64,000 nt of DNA from Flavobacterium sp. H122 (lineage in GTDB: Bacteria > Bacteroidota > Bacteroidia > Flavobacteriales > Flavobacteriaceae). The notes below the pieces were generated by a model. The model ran no database searches and had not been told where the DNA came from. It saw only the letters and a list, made by a program, of their open reading frames with translations. Position numbers and translations under genes: made by a program. The DNA is taken from the NCBI RefSeq assembly GCF_004959765.1, contig NZ_SJZD01000003.1, positions 218,367-282,366 on the forward strand. Reading direction: 5' to 3'. This document shows positions 1-7,017 of this stretch, piece by piece. The stretch's first letter is position 1; the number at the start of each line of letters is the position of its first letter.

Positions 1-1026
1 TGCTTCGCGGGCAATTTCAACTGCCATGTTTACATTATTTCTTTTTGCCATTGAAATCTGAGCCGAAGTTGCTCTTCCTTCGTTACGTAAAACACCTAAT
101 CTCCAAGTTAATAATTGAGCTTTAGTGATTTCAGTTATCATTTCGGCTAATTTCTTTTGTTGCAATTGAGTTGCTCCAATAGGTTTGTCAAACTGGATTC
201 TCTCCTTAGAATATCTTAAAGCGGTGTCATAACAATCCATTGCGGCACCAATAGCACCCCAAGCGATTCCGTAACGTGCCGAATCTAAACACCCCAGAGG
301 AGCTCCCAATCCAGATTTGTTAGGTAATAAATTTTCTTTAGGGACTTTTACATTGTCGAAAATAAGTTCACCAGTTGAAGAAGCTCTTAATGACCATTTA
401 TTGTGCGTTTCTGGAGTTGTGAAACCTTCCATACCACGCTCAACGATTAAACCGTGAATTCTGCCTTCTTCATTTTTTGCCCATACTACAGCAATTTGTG
501 CAAAAGGAGCATTTGAAATCCACATTTTAGCACCATTTAAAAGATAATGATCTCCCATATCTTTAAAATTGGTTATCATTCCGCCTGGATTTGAACCATG
601 ATCAGGTTCTGTTAAGCCAAAACAGCCAATCCATTCGCCGGTAGCTAATTTTGGCAAATATTTTTTACGTTGTTCTTCATTTCCGTATTTCCAGATAGGA
701 TACATTACTAAAGAAGATTGTACTGATGAAGTTGAACGGATTCCGGAATCACCACGCTCAATTTCCTGCATGATTAATCCGTAAGAAATTTGATCTAGGC
801 CAGCTCCGCCGTATTCAACTGGGATATAAGGGCCAAATCCTCCAATTTCAGCAAGACCTTTTACAATTTGATGAGGGAATTCTGCTTTTTGTGCATATTC
901 TTCGATAATAGGCGAAACTTCACGTTTTACCCAGGCACGTGTAGCTTCACGTACTAATTTATGTTCATCTGTTAGTAAATCATCTAACAGGTAGTAATCA
1001 GGTGATTGAAATAAATCTGGTTTCAT
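1..1026 (-). CDS. gcdH: Acyl-CoA dehydrogenase, glutaryl-CoA dehydrogenase type (3' end outside window)
   Basis: This flavoprotein of the acyl-CoA dehydrogenase family would oxidise (and, if a true GcdH, decarboxylate) glutaryl-CoA in lysine/tryptophan breakdown. I read 342 codons from the ATG at 1026 down to position 1, where the frame is still open; the family is usually about 390 residues, so roughly 50 are missing. Visible family features are GLTEPDHGSNPGG at residues 137-149 (flavin/substrate loop), SLRASSTGELIFDNV further on, and CLDSARYGIAWG, which is the GcdH-like form of the C-terminal helix bundle. The family is certain. The glutaryl-CoA specificity rests on motif similarity only. 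It is read divergently from the peptide island. Confidence 0.85.
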   Translation of the reverse strand, partial: MKPDLFQSPDYYLLDDLLTDEHKLVREATRAWVKREVSPIIEEYAQKAEFPHQIVKGLAEIGGFGPYIPVEYGGAGLDQISYGLIMQEIERGDSGIRSTSSVQSSLVMYPIWKYGNEEQRKKYLPKLATGEWIGCFGLTEPDHGSNPGGMITNFKDMGDHYLLNGAKMWISNAPFAQIAVVWAKNEEGRIHGLIVERGMEGFTTPETHNKWSLRASSTGELIFDNVKVPKENLLPNKSGLGAPLGCLDSARYGIAWGAIGAAMDCYDTALRYSKERIQFDKPIGATQLQQKKLAEMITEITKAQLLTWRLGVLRNEGRATSAQISMAKRNNVNMAVEIAREA

Positions 1027-1045
1027 AATTCATTTTTTAGTGTAA

Positions 1046-1075
1046 CAAATGTAAATAAAGATCTTAACAAATCAA
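1046..1075 (-). promoter_or_regulatory. Bacteroidetes-type promoter for the acyl-CoA dehydrogenase gene
   Basis: On the minus strand TACATTTG (1053-1046) matches the -7 consensus TAnnTTTG. It is preceded by TTG (1075-1073) with a 19-nt spacer, the usual -33/-7 arrangement of the phylum's housekeeping sigma factor. The -7 box lies 19 nt upstream of the ATG at 1026. Confidence 0.75.
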
Positions 1076-1286
1076 TTTGGGAATGTTATAAATTTTTTGA
1101 TTTTGCGATTGAACAGAATTTATTGATTAAATGTTAAATTTAAGAAAAAACTTATAAAAATTTCAAGAACAACAAAGGCTTTTGTTTATATTGCAGTAAA
1201 TTCTTACTTTTTTAATTTTTAAAGAGTAAGTGCTAAAAGATGAGCTGAAAAGTTTTTTAAAAATACTCATAGTTGAAACAACCGAT

Positions 1287-2861
1287 ATGTTAAACATTAT
1301 AAAAAAGTACTTGAAACTTAACAAGTATTATAATCAGGAAGAATTATTTGAAGAAGCTTTTTTGTCACATCCCAATTATCCAAGCTTATATGCGGTTACA
1401 GATTCACTGAACTATGTGTCTATTGAAAATCTGGCCGTAAAGATTCCTAAGGAACAATTTTCCGAATTACCTGAAATTTTTACCGCAGTTTTTAAACGTG
1501 AACTTTTTTTAGTGACGAAAGAGGAATCCTCTGTTTTGATTGAAGATGATAAAGGCAAAAAAGTAAAATTATCTTTTGATGAATTTCTTAGTGATTGGGA
1601 TCAGATTATTCTTGTAGTTGAGCCAAATGCTGAGGAAAATAATATTGATTTAAAAAATAATTACTCAAAATGGTTCTTGTATCTATTGCCTGTTGGATTA
1701 TTGGTCCTTTTATCGGTTTTTTCCAATAATTTTTCTGTATCCGGTTTTCTTACTTTAGGAACAACACTTATAGGTTTAGGATTAAGTGTTTTGATTTTAC
1801 AGGAAAAATATGGAATAAAAACAGAAGTTGGTTCAAAGCTTTGCAATCTCGGCACAGAAACATCGTGTGACTCAGTTATCAGATCAGATAAAGGTGAAAT
1901 TATTAAAGGCTTGAGTTTTTATGATTTACCCATTTTGTTTTTTGGAATTAATTTTCTGGCATTGCTGTTAAGCCCGGAGACTTCTGGTGTTATAATATCC
2001 ATATTGAGTCTGATTTCTATCCCATTTCTTTTTTATTCTGTTTGGCTGCAAAAAAATCAAATTAAAAAGTGGTGCTTGCTGTGTCTGGCTGTATCGTCAG
2101 TGATTCTTATTCAGGGATTTTTCTTTCTTATCGGAAAATCTTTTTTTGGAAGTGATTTTGTTTCAGGGATTTTAAATTACTTAATGTCTTCAGTTATAAT
2201 AGGTTCAGCATGGTTCTTAATCAGGCCTTTATTAGAGAAAGAAATAAAATTAAAAGATGAATTAAATACTCATAAACGTTTCAAAAGGAATTTTAAAGTT
2301 TTCAGATTTATGATGAAAAAAATAGAAGTCCAGGAGGGTTTTGAAAGTTTAAAAGGTATTACATATGGGGATTCAAACGCAGTAGTAAAATTAACATTTT
2401 TCTTAAGTCCAAGCTGCGGGCATTGTCACAAAGCCTTTAAGGATGCTGTAAGCCTTTTTGAAAAAAACCGCGACAAGATTTATCTAAAAATCCTTTTTAA
2501 TGTAAACCCTGAAAATCGGGACAACAAATATTTACAAATCGTGGAAACGCTGCTGACTTTAAATTCTTCAGATGAAGAAATAGCAAAAGAGGCATTAAAT
2601 GATTGGCATGGTAAAAATTTAGGTATTGAAATGTGGAAAGAGAAATGGCCTTCATTAACGCACGATATGATAGTAAATAACCAACTGCAAAAACAATATG
2701 AGTGGTGTTTAGTAAACAATTTTAACTATACGCCGGTAAAAATAGTTAATAACGAATTGTTTCCAAATGAATATGAATTAAATGATTTGCAATATTTTAT
2801 TAATGAATACTCAGAAGAAGCGGTTATGCTGCAAAATGAAGAAAATCTAAAAATAGTATAA
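1287..2861 (+). CDS. Pseudo-C39 / VKOR / thioredoxin fusion, copy 1
   Basis: Membrane thiol oxidase predicted to make disulfides in exported peptides. Order: residues 1-115 a C39-peptidase-like domain lacking the catalytic DCG-Cys (it reads SHPNYPSL at that place); a VKOR-type membrane bundle at about 128-315 with the loop pair C186/C194 and the redox motif WCLLC (C263/C266); then a thioredoxin fold with CGHC (C377/C380) and a cis-Pro motif YTPVKI. The frame is open from a GTG at 1230, but I chose ATG 1287 because the product then has 524 residues and aligns end to end with the paralogue at 7018. The next genes are Cys-rich GG-leader peptides. Catalysis is inferred from the conserved redox cysteines; the dead C39 domain may dock peptide leaders (inference). 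Confidence 0.85.
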   Translation: MLNIIKKYLKLNKYYNQEELFEEAFLSHPNYPSLYAVTDSLNYVSIENLAVKIPKEQFSELPEIFTAVFKRELFLVTKEESSVLIEDDKGKKVKLSFDEFLSDWDQIILVVEPNAEENNIDLKNNYSKWFLYLLPVGLLVLLSVFSNNFSVSGFLTLGTTLIGLGLSVLILQEKYGIKTEVGSKLCNLGTETSCDSVIRSDKGEIIKGLSFYDLPILFFGINFLALLLSPETSGVIISILSLISIPFLFYSVWLQKNQIKKWCLLCLAVSSVILIQGFFFLIGKSFFGSDFVSGILNYLMSSVIIGSAWFLIRPLLEKEIKLKDELNTHKRFKRNFKVFRFMMKKIEVQEGFESLKGITYGDSNAVVKLTFFLSPSCGHCHKAFKDAVSLFEKNRDKIYLKILFNVNPENRDNKYLQIVETLLTLNSSDEEIAKEALNDWHGKNLGIEMWKEKWPSLTHDMIVNNQLQKQYEWCLVNNFNYTPVKIVNNELFPNEYELNDLQYFINEYSEEAVMLQNEENLKIV

Positions 2862-2882
2862 AAATATTCCTGGCCGGAAATA

Positions 2883-2914
2883 GACTGAATCCCACAGTCG
2901 TTAAATGATTGGGA
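2883..2914 (+). promoter_or_regulatory. Pseudoknot leader element, copy 1
   Basis: The stem GACTG (2883-2887)/CAGTC (2895-2899) encloses the loop AATCCCA. The loop TCCCA (2890-2894) is exactly complementary to TGGGA (2910-2914), giving an H-type pseudoknot with a 2-nt first loop and the A/U-rich third loop GTTAAATGAT. The element ends 26 nt before the peptide ATG at 2941. Three further copies lie at 3538, 8614 and 50943 with compensatory stem changes. No T-run follows, so it is not a terminator. Confidence 0.75.
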
Positions 2915-2940
2915 AATCTTAATTATTAAAATTATTAATC

Positions 2941-3111
2941 ATGTTAAAAAACATTTTAAACTTAGAAGGTGCTCAAGAATTGGCAAATAATGAACTAAAA
3001 AAAGTAAATGGGGGAAATCCTCCTGTTCCTCCTGGTTTATGCTACTGTGAGGACTTGGGGTATGAGGTTGATTGCGATTATTATGACCAAATATGTCCAT
3101 TAAATAATTAA
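2941..3111 (+). CDS. GG-leader Cys-rich peptide precursor (56 aa), 4-Cys core
   Basis: Short precursor with the island's standard leader MLKNILNLEG and double glycine at residues 24-25, followed by a proline-rich core starting NPPVPPGLCYC. The core has four cysteines spaced CxC-x8-C-x6-C and is acidic. Cleavage after GG by the C39 ABC exporter at 9684 and disulfide formation by the VKOR-Trx protein just upstream are inferred from context. A nearly identical precursor lies at 9110, and the spacer that follows (ATAAAAAACTAAAAATTTT) is also repeated there, so the block was duplicated. Activity (bacteriocin, signal or other) cannot be told from sequence. Confidence 0.85.
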   Translation: MLKNILNLEGAQELANNELKKVNGGNPPVPPGLCYCEDLGYEVDCDYYDQICPLNN

Positions 3112-3134
3112 TAAAAAACTAAAAATTTTCAATC

Positions 3135-3329
3135 ATGCTAAAAAACATTTTAAACTTAGAAGGAATTCAGGAATTGAATTCAAATGAGCAAAAAAGCATT
3201 ACTGCTGGTTTAATTGAATTGTGTAAACGAGTTAATGGTAATACAGGACAAACATGTTCGACTGATGCTGAATGTACTGGACCTAATTCACCTGTTTGTT
3301 TTAATGGATGTTGTAATACTTGGGTATAA
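3135..3329 (+). CDS. Cys-rich peptide precursor (64 aa), 6-Cys core, leader ends in AG
   Basis: The leader MLKNILNLEGIQELNSNEQK is the island type, but the cleavage site reads SITAG rather than INGG, so the P2 residue is Ala. The core LIELCKRVNGN... carries six cysteines spaced C-x10-C-x5-C-x7-C-x3-CC, which fits three disulfides. It is the second gene behind VKOR-Trx copy 1, 23 nt after the preceding peptide gene and without a pseudoknot element of its own, so it is probably co-transcribed. The Ala-Gly end may slow or alter processing; Ala-Gly is tolerated by some C39 peptidases. Confidence 0.85.
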   Translation: MLKNILNLEGIQELNSNEQKSITAGLIELCKRVNGNTGQTCSTDAECTGPNSPVCFNGCCNTWV

Positions 3330-3347
3330 TTCTTAAAAAAATAAATT

Positions 3348-3527
3348 ATGTTAAAAAACATTTTAAACTTAGAGGGAACAAAAAAATTAACAAACAAAGA
3401 GCAAAAAGAAATTAACGGAGGAGCTTTAACTTTTCCAAGTTATTGTAATTGGCAAATTTGCGCAGATCCGAATTATCTAAATGATCCATATTTCAGAAAA
3501 TGTAAGGATTATTGCGACGCAATATAA
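3348..3527 (+). CDS. GG-leader Cys-rich peptide precursor (59 aa), 4-Cys core
   Basis: Begins MLKNILNLEGTKKLTNKEQK and has the double glycine EINGG at 21-25. The 34-residue core (ALTFPSYCNWQIC...) is aromatic-rich with four cysteines: C-x4-C near its start and C-x3-C near its end. It lies 18 nt after the previous peptide stop, in the same presumed operon. The core resembles none of its neighbours although the first 10 codons are almost identical in DNA to theirs, which is the pattern expected of a conserved secretion leader with a freely evolving cargo. Confidence 0.85.
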   Translation: MLKNILNLEGTKKLTNKEQKEINGGALTFPSYCNWQICADPNYLNDPYFRKCKDYCDAI

Positions 3528-3537
3528 TTTATAAACA

Positions 3538-3571
3538 GACCGAAATCCCAACGGTCGTTAAATGATTGGGA
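3538..3571 (+). promoter_or_regulatory. Pseudoknot leader element, copy 2
   Basis: GACCG (3538-3542) pairs with CGGTC (3552-3556) around the loop AAATCCCAA. TCCCAA (3546-3551) pairs with TTGGGA (3566-3571). Compared with copy 1 the fourth stem pair has changed from T-A to C-G while pairing is kept. It ends 27 nt before the ATG at 3599. The element in the middle of the peptide run suggests separate control of the genes from 3599 onward. Confidence 0.75.
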
Positions 3572-3598
3572 AAATCTTAATTATTAAAATTATTAATC

Positions 3599-3793
3599 AT
3601 GTTAAAAAACATTTTAAAATTAGAAGGAGCAAAAGAAATTTCTAAAGAAGCACAAAAGAAAGTTAATGGAGGAATTCTTCCAGAAGGTTGTACTTATGAA
3701 TTTTATCAAATGTCACAAGCGGAATGTACTGCTGAAGGAGGACGTTACAGCAGTTCTACAGGATATTGCCGTTTAATAGTTTGTGGTTTGTAA
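3599..3793 (+). CDS. GG-leader Cys-rich peptide precursor (64 aa), 4-Cys core
   Basis: Leader MLKNILKLEGAKEISKEAQK with NGG at 23-25, then a core ILPEGCTYEFYQMSQAEC... with four cysteines and the C-terminal CRLIVCGL. The core is related to that of the gene at 4036: both start GC(T/A)Y, have a Gly-Tyr-Ser-rich middle and end in a C-x4-C pair, so these two are true paralogues in cargo as well as leader. It follows pseudoknot copy 2 directly. Export by the island's ABC/HlyD pair is inferred. Confidence 0.85.
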   Translation: MLKNILKLEGAKEISKEAQKKVNGGILPEGCTYEFYQMSQAECTAEGGRYSSSTGYCRLIVCGL

Positions 3794-3808
3794 TAATAAA
3801 TCTGAAAT

Positions 3809-3973
3809 ATGCTAAAAAACATTCTAAATTTAGAAGGTGCCGAGGCATTGTCTAAAAATGAGCAAAAATCCATCAATGGTGGATTGAAAGATTGCATTGA
3901 TCCAATGACTGGATTGTGCAGATATTACAGTCTGGCTTGCGCACATCCGTGCCGTATTCAACTGGAGCCTTAA
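3809..3973 (+). CDS. GG-leader Cys-rich peptide precursor (54 aa), 4-Cys core
   Basis: The shortest precursor of the first block. Leader MLKNILNLEGAEALSKNEQK, SINGG at 21-25, core LKDCIDPMTGLCRYYSLAC... with four cysteines, the last in the motif CAHPC. It starts 15 nt after the preceding stop codon and is followed by a perfect inverted repeat at 3991-4018, so it probably closes this transcript. The cargo resembles no neighbour. Four cysteines are compatible with two disulfides. Confidence 0.85.
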   Translation: MLKNILNLEGAEALSKNEQKSINGGLKDCIDPMTGLCRYYSLACAHPCRIQLEP

Positions 3974-3990
3974 TTTGCTTTATGTTTAAC

Positions 3991-4018
3991 ATATTCCCTG
4001 AATTTATTCAGGGAATAT
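3991..4018 (+). terminator. Perfect hairpin between peptide genes (possible terminator or attenuator)
   Basis: ATATTCCCTGAAT (3991-4003) and its exact reverse complement (4006-4018) are separated by only TT. The sequence after it is TTATAATC, not a long T-run, so termination may be partial, or the hairpin may act as an RNA processing or stability element between the genes at 3809 and 4036. Confidence 0.5.
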
Positions 4019-4035
4019 TTATAATCAAATAAATT

Positions 4036-4260
4036 ATGTTAAAAAATATTTTAAATATGAAAGGTGCTCAAAAATTATCTGTTTCTGAGCAAAAAGAGGT
4101 CAACGGAGGAATCCCTGCTGGTTGTGCCTACCAAACCTGGGAAGGTAGTAGTTTGGAAAATTGCAAGACTACCAGGTCTGGAGGATATAATTACTCTTAT
4201 TCTTTAGGTATTTGTAAAGCCTATTTCTGTGGGCCTTATCTTCCACCACCTCCATACTAG
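4036..4260 (+). CDS. GG-leader Cys-rich peptide precursor (74 aa), 4-Cys core
   Basis: Longest of the first block. Leader MLKNILNMKGAQKLSVSEQK with EVNGG at 21-25; the core IPAGCAYQTWEG... has four cysteines, a Tyr/Ser/Gly-rich middle (GGYNYSYSLG) and a proline-rich tail CGPYLPPPPY. Its core is related to that of 3599. It stands alone after a hairpin and is followed by a good terminator (4272-4299), so it may be transcribed separately or by read-through from the upstream peptides. Confidence 0.85.
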   Translation: MLKNILNMKGAQKLSVSEQKEVNGGIPAGCAYQTWEGSSLENCKTTRSGGYNYSYSLGICKAYFCGPYLPPPPY

Positions 4261-4271
4261 GATTTGATATT

Positions 4272-4299
4272 AAAAGGGGAATTTTTCCCCTATTTTTTG
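4272..4299 (+). terminator. Rho-independent terminator after the first peptide block
   Basis: The stem AGGGGAA (4275-4281)/TTCCCCT (4285-4291) has a 3-nt loop, is preceded by A residues and followed by ATTTTTTG. Confidence 0.8.
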
Positions 4300-4764
4300 T
4301 TTTTCAATTAATTCAATATGATCTTATCTTCAATTGTCACGTATACAAAATTAAAAATGGTCAATGCTGAATATATATGAATTGAGAAGCAACTCCAAAT
4401 GATATTCTTTATTTAGGTATTTTTTTAATGGCAGCGCTTTGTTTTTATATACTTTTTTTCGTCTGTCAATAGGATTCAATAGGATTCAATAGGATTCGGA
4501 TGATTTTGAAGTTTCTCATTTCATTTTAAGATTATTTTTTATCAGTCTGATCAAATCGTCAATTCTAAATGCTCCGTATTTGTCGTTATGAGAGCAATCC
4601 AATCAAAACAAAAGGAGGATACAGCATAAGTTTTTTATTAACTGTTCGGCTTTTTTAATTATATATTAGTAAAATATTAACGTTATCAGTTAAATTTTAA
4701 CAAAGGGTTATTTATTAAATTGAATTAAAATTAAGTTACTTTGCAAGTGCCTAAAAACAAACAA
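4300..4764. other. Intergenic region with a 10-bp tandem repeat
   Basis: This stretch of about 460 bases has no convincing gene. It holds three tandem copies of TCAATAGGAT (4466-4495) plus a partial unit. TACTTTG at 4737-4743 resembles the -7 box (one base short of TAnnTTTG), with TTG at 4720-4722, and is the likely promoter of the TPR/AraC gene. I see no other signal. Confidence 0.5.
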
Positions 4765-6510
4765 ATGAAGCTTTACCTTTTAATATTCTTCAACTTTATA
4801 TTTACATCTAACTATCCGCAATCAAAAATATTTTTTAGCGGGAAAGAATATGCATCACTTCAAAATGAAATCAGAAAATCATCAATAGATAATGCTTTGA
4901 TAATAGCTTCCAAACTTGAAAAATCAAGTGTGGTTGAACAAAAATTGTTTGCTAAGGCAACTTTGTCATATTTTTTACAGGCAAAGGGTGATGTGTCAAT
5001 GTCTGATAAAAAAATGGATGAAGCTGTCCTGTTGTCCAAAACAATGGCGGATTCTAATGAAAAATGGAAATCATTGGCTTATATAAATAATTATATGGGA
5101 CTGATAGATTGGCAAAGGCGTAAACTCAGTGATGCTTTGGTCAAACTTCAAAAAGGTATTGAGTATTCAAAAAAAACGGCTGACATAAAGCAAATTATAA
5201 AACTTGAAATAAATATTGCAACAATTAATAATGAAATTGAAAACTATCATTTAGCCATTAAATCGTTAAGAAAATCAGATAAAATGATCGAAGCGAATAG
5301 TTTTTTGTTTGATGAAGATGAGTTTTTAATTAGTAAGTCGGCATTATTTTTGAATCTGGGTAAGAATTATGAGTTTTTATATAAAAAAAATGATGTTAAT
5401 GAGAAGTATTTAGATTCTGCTTTAATAAGTTATAAAAGAGCTGTAGTTTATTCAAAACCATCTATTATCAACAAGTTAAGAGCTCAGAATAATATAGCAG
5501 GATTGTATTTGGAGCAAAAAAAATATGATGATGCGATAAAAATTTATCAGAATGTTTTGGTAGAGTGTTCTGAGAATCATCTTGATAATGAATTTTACGC
5601 AGTTTCTTATAATTTAGGATATTCCTTTTTTAAGAAAAAAAAGTACGACAAAGCTTTACTATATTTTGAAAAAGTTGATTCTATTTTTAAAATTGATGAT
5701 ACAAAGGTTGCGGAGTATATGAAATCAAAATACTACCAATCTAAAATTTATGAACATCTTAAAGAGTATGAAAAAGCTACCGATTTTGCATCTATTTATC
5801 TGCAAAATTTAGAGAAAAGCGAATTAAAACTAAATGAAGAGAAAGAAATAATCAATAATATCCAAAGCAATCAGGCTCTGAAAAAAGAAATGGTTGAGTT
5901 GAAGGATAAATATAAATCTAAGATTCTTGTTAAGAAAATAGGTTTTTATTCAGTAATTCTAATCATTGTCTTTTTAGTGTACATGATACTTAAAAATTAT
6001 AAAAGCAAAAAAATTACAGAAGCCAGATTTGATTCGGTTTTAAATGAGTACCGTCAAAGGGTGGAGGAGCTTAAAATCAAAAATGCAAGTTTGGAGCAGG
6101 AAACACAAACGATGCAGACTTTGCCCCAGGGATTAAGTCTGGATGAGGAAAAAGAAGAGGAAATAGTAAAAAAGCTTAAAGAAATTGAAGCCAAAAAAGT
6201 ATTTTTAAACCAGGATTTCACTCTTCAGTTTGTAGCCAAAAAAATTAAAACCAATACGACTTACCTTTCGTACATTGTGAATAAAAATTTTGGAAAATCA
6301 TTCAGTGAGTACGCTAACGAATTAAAGATTAATTATGTTATCAATGAAATGATTTCGAATCCTAAATACAGAAAATATTCAACACAGGCAATTGCAGAAA
6401 GTGTAGGCTATAAGAATGCTACATCGTTCGCAAGATCATTTAATAAAAAAACTGGACTTAGTCCAGTTCAATTTGCCCAAAAATTGGACAGCCACAATCT
6501 TTCTGTTTAA
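4765..6510 (+). CDS. Membrane-anchored TPR protein with C-terminal AraC-type DNA-binding domain
   Basis: One-component regulator of the type common in Flavobacteria: N-terminal signal sequence (MKLYLLIFFNFIFTSNYPQS), helical TPR-like repeats over about residues 30-360 predicted to lie outside the membrane, one membrane segment near 387-407, a coiled coil, and a C-terminal double helix-turn-helix (FVAKKIKTNTTYLSYIV...; SVGYKNATSFARSFNKKTGLSP). The frame opens at a TTG (4741), but that overlaps the likely -7 box, so I start at ATG 4765 (581 residues). Its place between the two peptide blocks suggests that it senses an exported peptide or envelope signal and controls the island (inference). No kinase or receiver domain is present. 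Confidence 0.85.
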   Translation: MKLYLLIFFNFIFTSNYPQSKIFFSGKEYASLQNEIRKSSIDNALIIASKLEKSSVVEQKLFAKATLSYFLQAKGDVSMSDKKMDEAVLLSKTMADSNEKWKSLAYINNYMGLIDWQRRKLSDALVKLQKGIEYSKKTADIKQIIKLEINIATINNEIENYHLAIKSLRKSDKMIEANSFLFDEDEFLISKSALFLNLGKNYEFLYKKNDVNEKYLDSALISYKRAVVYSKPSIINKLRAQNNIAGLYLEQKKYDDAIKIYQNVLVECSENHLDNEFYAVSYNLGYSFFKKKKYDKALLYFEKVDSIFKIDDTKVAEYMKSKYYQSKIYEHLKEYEKATDFASIYLQNLEKSELKLNEEKEIINNIQSNQALKKEMVELKDKYKSKILVKKIGFYSVILIIVFLVYMILKNYKSKKITEARFDSVLNEYRQRVEELKIKNASLEQETQTMQTLPQGLSLDEEKEEEIVKKLKEIEAKKVFLNQDFTLQFVAKKIKTNTTYLSYIVNKNFGKSFSEYANELKINYVINEMISNPKYRKYSTQAIAESVGYKNATSFARSFNKKTGLSPVQFAQKLDSHNLSV

Positions 6511-6514
6511 TTTA

Positions 6515-6769
6515 TTAAGGCAGCTTTACAGTAACTGTTTCTGTAGTGGTGGTGCTAGTGGGTAGTTTTATTACACCAGTTGATAAAGTAGTGGTTCCCG
6601 GTCCTCCAGTGCTGTTGTTTAATTCTATCTCTCCTGTCCAGGTATTTTCATCATCAGCACTTAATTCCGGAACCCATCCTTCAGGATAACCACCTTTGAT
6701 GGAAATTTTAGATGTGTTTGTTATACCAAATTTTTCAAATGCATCAAGTTCTAATTTGTTTCTTTTCAT
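6515..6769 (-). CDS. GG-leader, Thr-rich, cysteine-free peptide precursor (84 aa)
   Basis: Convergent with the regulator, with only 4 nt between the stop codons. The leader MKRNKLELDAFEKFGITNTS continues to ISIKGG at residues 22-27, a double-glycine site, but differs from the MLKNILNLEG leaders. The 57-residue core has no cysteine and is rich in Thr (runs such as TSTTTTETVTV), Ser and Gly, with a WVPEL segment near its start. It may be another C39 substrate, possibly modified on Thr/Ser, or a signal for the regulator. Both ideas are inference. Coding is supported by the leader pattern and by a TAATTTTG promoter box upstream (6806-6799). Confidence 0.7.
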   Translation of the reverse strand: MKRNKLELDAFEKFGITNTSKISIKGGYPEGWVPELSADDENTWTGEIELNNSTGGPGTTTLSTGVIKLPTSTTTTETVTVKLP

Positions 6770-6798
6770 AATTCTTAATTTGTTTCTTTTGAGTTTTT

Positions 6799-6806
6799 CA
6801 AAATTA
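6799..6806 (-). promoter_or_regulatory. -7 box for the Thr-rich peptide gene
   Basis: On the minus strand TAATTTTG matches TAnnTTTG and lies 29 nt upstream of the ATG at 6769. I could not find a well-spaced -33 TTG. Confidence 0.45.
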
Positions 6807-6915
6807 AAAAAGGAATGATGATAATTTTCATTTATAATTTTTTTGAAAAAATATTTTTTTGTAATATCTTGATATTCATTGGTTTGTATTGTTTTTTTGC
6901 AATGTCAATTTATAA

Positions 6916-7013
6916 ATTGTCTCTCTTGTAATTTAAAAATTGTAGATATATTCGTTTTGTTTTGTCTTTAAATAAGTAAAAATTTGTCTCTGTAATATAA
7001 AAAACGAGACAAA
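6916..7013 (+). promoter_or_regulatory. Repeated TTGTCTC boxes and inverted repeat before VKOR-Trx copy 2
   Basis: ATTGTCTC (6916-6923) and TTTGTCTC (6983-6990) are direct repeats, each followed by a TGTAAT-like stretch. TTTGTCTC (6983-6990) also forms a perfect inverted repeat with GAGACAAA (7006-7013), which ends 4 nt before the ATG at 7018. They could be regulator sites, perhaps for the AraC-type protein next door, or an mRNA hairpin over the start. Confidence 0.4.
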
Positions 7014-7017
7014 CAAT

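Noticed and set aside
1230..1286. GTG start giving a 543-residue VKOR-Trx protein
   Set aside because: The 19 extra residues have no counterpart in the paralogue at 7018; ATG 1287 makes both proteins 524 residues and aligned.
2883..2914. preQ1-I riboswitch, which also folds as a small H-type pseudoknot
   Set aside because: Topology is similar, but the stem, loop and tail do not show the conserved preQ1-I bases, and the genes downstream are peptides rather than queuosine genes. queD at 51639 is on the other strand and has no such leader.
4466..4497. Short tandem repeats as a possible CRISPR array
   Set aside because: Units are 10 nt and directly adjacent, with no spacers and no cas genes in the window.
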